Assembly: GCF_007858535.1 (NCBI RefSeq)
Contig: NZ_CP040174.1
Coordinates: 3,038,001-3,102,000, forward strand
Length of the DNA stretch: 64,000 nt
Direction of reading: 5' to 3'
Origin: Arthrobacter sp. UKPF54-2
GTDB lineage: Bacteria; Actinomycetota; Actinomycetes; Actinomycetales; Micrococcaceae
Shown here: piece after piece, positions 59,995 to 64,000 of the stretch
How positions within the stretch are numbered: position 1 is the stretch's first letter
How the letters are laid out: the number at the start of each line of letters is the position of its first letter
Made by a program: the position numbers and the translations under genes
Notes under the pieces: generated by a model
Databases searched by the model: none
What the model was told of the DNA's origin: nothing
Seen by the model: only the letters and a program-made list of their open reading frames with translations

Positions 59995-61497
59995 ATGGTT
60001 GTCGCGGACCCCGAGTTGCACCATTCTTGGAGCATGGAACACGACGCGCCCGCGGATGGGGCGGCGGGCACCGGCCGCGGCCGGACCCGCCCGCCGCGCG
60101 GCAGCGCCACCTGGGGCCTGCGGAAGCGTTCGACGGCCGTCGCCGTCGCCGTCGTCGCCCTCGCGCTCCTGCTTGGCAGTGTGGTCCTCCTGGGACTGCT
60201 GCAGGCCTCGCTGAGTGCCTCCACGGAATCCGCCGCGCGCCGCAAGGCCCATGACGTCATCGCGCAGGTCGAGGATCAGGACATCGCCGATGCCGGGGAC
60301 TATCTCTTCTCCACCGCCCATGCCGGGCAGGTGGTGCAGATCCTTGATACCGCGGGCGCCGTGGTCACAGCCTCCGACTCGGCCGTGGAAAAGGTGCCGC
60401 TGACCGCCCTGCGGCCTGCGCCCGGCCGGACCCTGACCGAGGAGGTCAGCAGCCTGCCCGGCGTCGACGGCGGGGACGACTTCCTGGTCGTGGCCACCGG
60501 CGCCCAGGTGGGCACCACGGCGTTCACGGTGGTCGTCGCCTCGACCATCCAGATCCAGGCGGACACGCTGGCCACGGTCGCGTGGTTCATGTTCGGGGCC
60601 ACCCCGCTGCTGCTCGCGGTGGTGGGGGTCTCCGTTTGGCTGCTCGTGGGGCGGTCGCTGCGCCAGGTCGAACGGATCCGCGGCCAGGTCGCCCGGATCA
60701 ATGCCCAGCGCCTCGACGGCCGGGTGGACGTGCCTCCCACGAACGACGAAATACAGGCCCTCGCCCTGACCATGAACATGATGCTGGACCGCCTGCAGGC
60801 CTCGGACCGGGAGCAGCGGCGCTTCGTGTCCGATGCCAGCCACGAACTGCGCAGCCCGCTCGCCACCCTGAGCGCCGGGGTGGAGATCGCCTCGGCCGAT
60901 CCGACCGGCGCGACGTGGAACCAGATGAAGTCCGTCCTGGCCGGGGAAACCGCCCGGATGCGGTACCTCGTGGAGGACCTGCTGACCCTCGCCAAGGCCA
61001 ACGACGGCGGGCTGCGGCTCGAGAGCGCCGACGTGGACCTCGACGACGTCGTGGACGAGGAAGTGCGCCGGCTGCGGTCCACCAGCACCCACAAGGTGAC
61101 GGCGCAGCTCACCCCGGCGCGGATCACCGGGGACGCCCGCCGGATCGGCCAGGTGCTCCGCAACGTGCTGGACAACGCGGACCGGCACGCCATCTCCCGG
61201 ATCACGGTGGCCCTCCGCACCGGGAAAGCCGGCGCCGTGCTGACGGTGGACAACGACGGCGATCCGATCCCGGCGGCCGACCGGGACCGCGTCTTCCAGC
61301 GGTTCGTCCGGCTCGACCAGAGCCGGTCCCGGGAGGGCGGCGGCAGCGGGCTCGGCCTGGCCATCGCGGCGGGCATCATGGCAGCCCACCATGGCTCCAT
61401 CCGGGCCACGCAAAGCCCGTCCGGCGGGTGCCGCTTCGAGATGACCTTCCCGGCCCAGCAGGACTCGGTTGGCCGCCGTCACGCCCCGCGCTGCTGA
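59995..61497 (+). CDS. Two-component sensor histidine kinase
   Basis: 500 residues. Two membrane helices (about residues 44-67 and 195-218) enclose an extracytoplasmic sensor domain; a HAMP linker follows to about 275. The HisKA domain carries the phospho-accepting His in SDASHELRSPLATL near 282. The ATPase domain has the N box NVLDNADRH near 395, VDNDGDPIP near 420 and the G2 box GGGSGLGLAIA near 450. The ATG at 59995 follows GGGGCGA; an ATG at 60034 is possible. The signal is unknown. The 3' end overlaps the convergent response regulator gene by 19 bases, an unusual layout for a partner pair. Confidence 0.93.
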   Translation: MVVADPELHHSWSMEHDAPADGAAGTGRGRTRPPRGSATWGLRKRSTAVAVAVVALALLLGSVVLLGLLQASLSASTESAARRKAHDVIAQVEDQDIADAGDYLFSTAHAGQVVQILDTAGAVVTASDSAVEKVPLTALRPAPGRTLTEEVSSLPGVDGGDDFLVVATGAQVGTTAFTVVVASTIQIQADTLATVAWFMFGATPLLLAVVGVSVWLLVGRSLRQVERIRGQVARINAQRLDGRVDVPPTNDEIQALALTMNMMLDRLQASDREQRRFVSDASHELRSPLATLSAGVEIASADPTGATWNQMKSVLAGETARMRYLVEDLLTLAKANDGGLRLESADVDLDDVVDEEVRRLRSTSTHKVTAQLTPARITGDARRIGQVLRNVLDNADRHAISRITVALRTGKAGAVLTVDNDGDPIPAADRDRVFQRFVRLDQSRSREGGGSGLGLAIAAGIMAAHHGSIRATQSPSGGCRFEMTFPAQQDSVGRRHAPRC

Positions 61498-62189
61498 GAA
61501 GCCCCGGCCGCAGCGCTCTGGTCGGCGCTGAGCAGATAGCCCATACCGCGGACCGTCGCGAGGGTCTGGACGCCGAACGGGGCATCGATCTTGCGCCGCA
61601 GGTAACCGATGTAGACCTCCACCACGTTGTCTCCGCCGTCGAAGGCCGGATCCCACACATTGTCGAGGATCTCGGCCTTGGAGACCACCTGGTCATGGCG
61701 GCGCATCAGGTATTGCAGCAGCCCGTACTCCCGCGCCGTGAGGCCGATCACGGAATCCCCGCGGCGCACGGTCCGGGTGACCGGGTCCAGGGTGAGGGTC
61801 CCCAGCGTCAGCACCACCGGCCGCTCGGGGGCGCCCCGGCGCACCAGCGCCCGGACCCGCGCCACCAGCACCAGAAAGCTGAACGGCTTGGTGAGGTAAT
61901 CATCGGCACCCAGGTCGAAGGCGTCGGTCTCGTCATACTCTCCGTCCTTGGCGGTGAGCATCAGCACCGGAGTCCAGACGCTGCGGGCCCGCAGTTCCCG
62001 CAGCACGTCATAGCCGTTTTTGAGCGGCAGCATCAGATCCAGCAGGATCACGTCGTAGCTGTTTTCGGTTGCCGCGGAAAGCCCGCTCACGCCGTCGTGC
62101 GTGACGTCGACGACGAACCCCTCGTTGCTCAGCCCGCGGCGCACCGTTTCGGCGAGCGCCGCCTCGTCCTCCACCATCAGGATCCTCAC
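61479..62189 (-). CDS. OmpR-family response regulator
   Basis: 236 residues from the GTG at 62189. The receiver domain shows VEDEAALAET near residue 7, the phospho-acceptor in DVILLDLMLPLKNGYD near 50 and the conserved Lys of DDYLTKPFS near 103. The winged-helix effector domain shows LTAREYGLLQYLM near 160 and VVEVYIGYLRRKID near 200. It should act with the neighbouring histidine kinase. The GTG overlaps the LigD-like stop as GTGA. Confidence 0.94.
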   Translation of the reverse strand: MRILMVEDEAALAETVRRGLSNEGFVVDVTHDGVSGLSAATENSYDVILLDLMLPLKNGYDVLRELRARSVWTPVLMLTAKDGEYDETDAFDLGADDYLTKPFSFLVLVARVRALVRRGAPERPVVLTLGTLTLDPVTRTVRRGDSVIGLTAREYGLLQYLMRRHDQVVSKAEILDNVWDPAFDGGDNVVEVYIGYLRRKIDAPFGVQTLATVRGMGYLLSADQSAAAGASQQRGA

Positions 62190-63220
62190 GGTTGCCCGGG
62201 CTCCTTGTTCCGGGCCCGACTGGGCTGCACCCGCGGCGGTTCGCCCGGCATCTTCGGAAAGTCCGGCGGGAAGGGAAGCTCGCCGAGGCCCGCGGCCAGG
62301 TCCCGTTCCCACCACCCGAGCAGGGCCTCGAGGGAGCCTGGGCTGTTGTGCATGCCGGCCCACGGATCCCCGGTGGCCTGCAGCCGGCCGGGGACGGTCG
62401 CGACGGTGTACTGCAGGGGGTCCGCGTCGTCCAGCTCGTCCCACTCCAGCGGGCAGGAGACGGTCGCGGCGGGCAGCGCCCGCGGGCTGTAGGCGCCGGC
62501 GATGGTGCGGTCCCGGTTGGCCTGGTTGAAGTCCACAAAGACCCTGGCGCCGCGCTCTTCCTTCCACCAGGCCGTGGTGACCTGCTCCGGCATCCGGCGT
62601 TCGAGTTCGCGCGCGGCGGCAATGACGGCGTGCCGGACCTCGAGGAATTCATGGGCCGGCTCGATCGGTGCGAAAACGTGCAGCCCGCGGTTACCGGAGG
62701 TCTTGATGAAGCCCGTCAACCCCGCCTCGGCCAGCACCTGGCGCAGCTCCCGGGCGGCGGGGATCGCGTCCTTGAACCAGGTGCCAGGCTGCGGATCCAG
62801 GTCGATCCGCAGCTGGTCCGGATTGTCCGGATTCGCAGCCCTGGACGCCCAGGGGTGGAAGACCACGGTGTTCATCTGGACCGCCCAGACCGCGGCGGCA
62901 ATCTCATCGATCACCAGCTGGGGGTGGGAGCGGCCGCTCGGATAGACCACATCCACTGCCCGCACGAAGTCCGGGGCCCCCTTGGGCGGGTTCTTCGAAA
63001 AGAACTGTTCGCCGTCGACGTTGCCGGAGAACCGTTGCAGCGTGATAGGCCGGTCACCGTTGGCGGCCAGAAAGGCAGCCCCGACGGCGATCATGTAATG
63101 CGCCAGATCCAGCTTGCTCACCCCCGCCTCGGGCCAGAGCAGCCTGCTGGGACTGGAGATCCTCAGCTCCCTGCTGCCATCCGGTCCTTCAACGGAAACC
63201 ATCGTTTCTTCCCGCGCCAT
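62186..63220 (-). CDS. LigD-type DNA polymerase/primase domain protein (NHEJ)
   Basis: 344 residues forming only the polymerase domain of LigD (PrimPol fold). TRP-like ITLQRFSGNVDGEQFFSKN near residue 58 (core FSGNVDGEQFF), the metal-binding LRIDLDPQPGTWF near 138 and IKTSGNRGLHVFAPI near 170 match the POLDOM family. Ligase and nuclease domains are absent. Such stand-alone proteins add nucleotides during end joining, together with Ku and a separate ligase not present in the window. A TAGCTT box six bases before the ATG suggests a leaderless start. It is upstream of and overlaps the response regulator gene. Confidence 0.9.
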   Translation of the reverse strand: MAREETMVSVEGPDGSRELRISSPSRLLWPEAGVSKLDLAHYMIAVGAAFLAANGDRPITLQRFSGNVDGEQFFSKNPPKGAPDFVRAVDVVYPSGRSHPQLVIDEIAAAVWAVQMNTVVFHPWASRAANPDNPDQLRIDLDPQPGTWFKDAIPAARELRQVLAEAGLTGFIKTSGNRGLHVFAPIEPAHEFLEVRHAVIAAARELERRMPEQVTTAWWKEERGARVFVDFNQANRDRTIAGAYSPRALPAATVSCPLEWDELDDADPLQYTVATVPGRLQATGDPWAGMHNSPGSLEALLGWWERDLAAGLGELPFPPDFPKMPGEPPRVQPSRARNKEPGQP

Positions 63221-63226
63221 GAGGAC

Positions 63227-63232
63227 AAGCTA
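63227..63232 (-). promoter_or_regulatory. -10 box of leaderless transcript (LigD-like gene)
   Basis: TAGCTT on the minus strand is six bases before the ATG at 63220, and there is no ribosome-binding site. Confidence 0.45.
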
Positions 63233-63272
63233 CCCCGGGCCGCTGCCCAGTGAAAGGGCGCCGGGGCCAGGA

Positions 63273-64000
63273 TCAGGGGCGGCGGACGGTCTTGTAGATT
63301 TCGAACCACGCCACACCCGCGGCAGCTGCCGCCACCGCCAGCAGCCAGTCCCCCGGCGCCAGCGGCCCCAGATCGAAGGCGCCCCGCAACCCCGGGACGC
63401 TGAGCAGCACCACCAGCAGCAGCGCCGCGCCGCCGACCACCCATTTCAGCGTGCGGTTCCGGCGCTCGCGGAAGGTGCGCCAGACCGGCAGCCGCCAGGA
63501 CCGGTTCACGAGGATCAGCGCGAGGTTGCCCAGGACAAGGGTGGCGAACGAGATCGAGCGGATCACGTCGTCGGGCTGCCCGGCGCCGAGGCTCCAGAGG
63601 TAGACGGCGACGACGGCGGCCAGCACGGAGAACCCCTGGCAGGCGGCGATGGCCAGCACCCGGGGCCCAAAGATCCCCTGGCCGGCCTGGCGCGGCGGCT
63701 GGTCCATGATCGCCGGGTCGATCTCCTCGGCTTCGAACACTACGGAGCAGGCCGGGTCGATGATGAGTTCCAGGAAGGCGATCTGCACCGGGAGCAGCAC
63801 CAGCGGCCACTCGCTGACGAAGACCGGCAGGAGGGACATCCCGACAATCGGGACGTGTACGGCGATCGTGTAGGCGAGGGCTTTGCGCAGGTTGTCGAAG
63901 ATGCCGCGGCCCTGCCGGATGCCGCCGGCGATCGAGCTGAAGTCGTCGTCGGTGATGACCAGGTCGGCGGACTCGCGGGCCACGTCGGTGCCGCGCGCGC
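63273..64000 (-). CDS. Cation-transporting P-type ATPase, C-terminal part (5' end outside window)
   Basis: The frame is open to the right edge, so about 242 C-terminal residues are seen. GTDVARESADLVITDDDFSSI is the segment after the hinge motif of the P domain (core ARESADLVITDDDF), followed by IAGGIRQGRGIFDNLRKA. Six hydrophobic helices follow, containing FLELIIDPACSVVFEAEE, as in calcium/cation P2-type ATPases. The ion is not certain because the transport-site helix 4 lies outside the window. Confidence 0.9.
   Translation of the reverse strand, partial: ARGTDVARESADLVITDDDFSSIAGGIRQGRGIFDNLRKALAYTIAVHVPIVGMSLLPVFVSEWPLVLLPVQIAFLELIIDPACSVVFEAEEIDPAIMDQPPRQAGQGIFGPRVLAIAACQGFSVLAAVVAVYLWSLGAGQPDDVIRSISFATLVLGNLALILVNRSWRLPVWRTFRERRNRTLKWVVGGAALLLVVLLSVPGLRGAFDLGPLAPGDWLLAVAAAAAGVAWFEIYKTVRRP

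Overview
The window is chromosomal DNA from a high-G+C Gram-positive soil actinobacterium, most likely Arthrobacter, Pseudarthrobacter or a close relative. The evidence is the strong G/C third-codon bias, frequent GTG starts, many ATGA/GTGA gene overlaps, TANNNT -10 boxes six or seven bases before start codons (leaderless mRNAs), the CoaE-GrpB fusion, an Eis-type acetyltransferase and a DUF3516 helicase. I see no tRNA, rRNA, CRISPR array, prophage or transposase.

Layout. 1-22 kb is mostly housekeeping: a DUF3516 RNA helicase (5' end outside the window), acetyltransferases, an S33 peptidase, an MFS exporter, a TerC membrane protein behind a candidate yybP-ykoY manganese riboswitch, uvrB, coaE, a YigZ protein, rpsA with a promoter and terminator, a polysaccharide deacetylase, an Eis-like protein, polA, a thioesterase and a phosphate transporter. 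Around 11.4-12.4 kb three copies of an 80-bp non-coding repeat flank a DUF1810 gene. 22-28 kb is a stress block (two-domain universal stress protein, erythromycin-esterase-like protein, beta-CASP metallohydrolase) with two DosR-box-like palindromes, followed by an acyl-CoA synthetase. 28-36.5 kb encodes exported redox proteins: a lipoprotein with a decapeptide-repeat tail, a multicopper oxidase, and an 1827-residue animal-type haem peroxidase with RTX, fibronectin-III and SbsA-like domains.

36.8-50.4 kb is a molybdenum-enzyme region. It holds an FdhF/YdeP oxidoreductase, a DUF6457 protein, a LysR regulator and, divergent from it, a nine-gene carbon monoxide dehydrogenase operon: coxM, coxS, coxL (with the form I loop AYACSFR), an XdhC-YHS fusion, a MocA-like cytidylyltransferase, coxD, coxE, coxG and a second XdhC/CoxI-like gene. 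Together these encode the enzyme, its molybdenum cofactor supply and its AAA/VWA maturation factors, consistent with energy gain from trace CO. 50.4-57 kb carries a quinone reductase/SDR pair behind a candidate operator, a YrdC-family gene, a GNAT, a methyltransferase, a umuDC pair with an SOS-like box and a small BTAD regulator. 57-64 kb carries DedA, a cupredoxin lipoprotein, a CDP-alcohol phosphatidyltransferase, a tail-to-tail histidine kinase/response regulator pair, a LigD-type polymerase overlapping the regulator, and the C-terminal part of a P-type ATPase that runs off the window.

All family assignments come from reading motifs in translated sequence. No database search was run. Regulatory sites are pattern matches and are scored accordingly.
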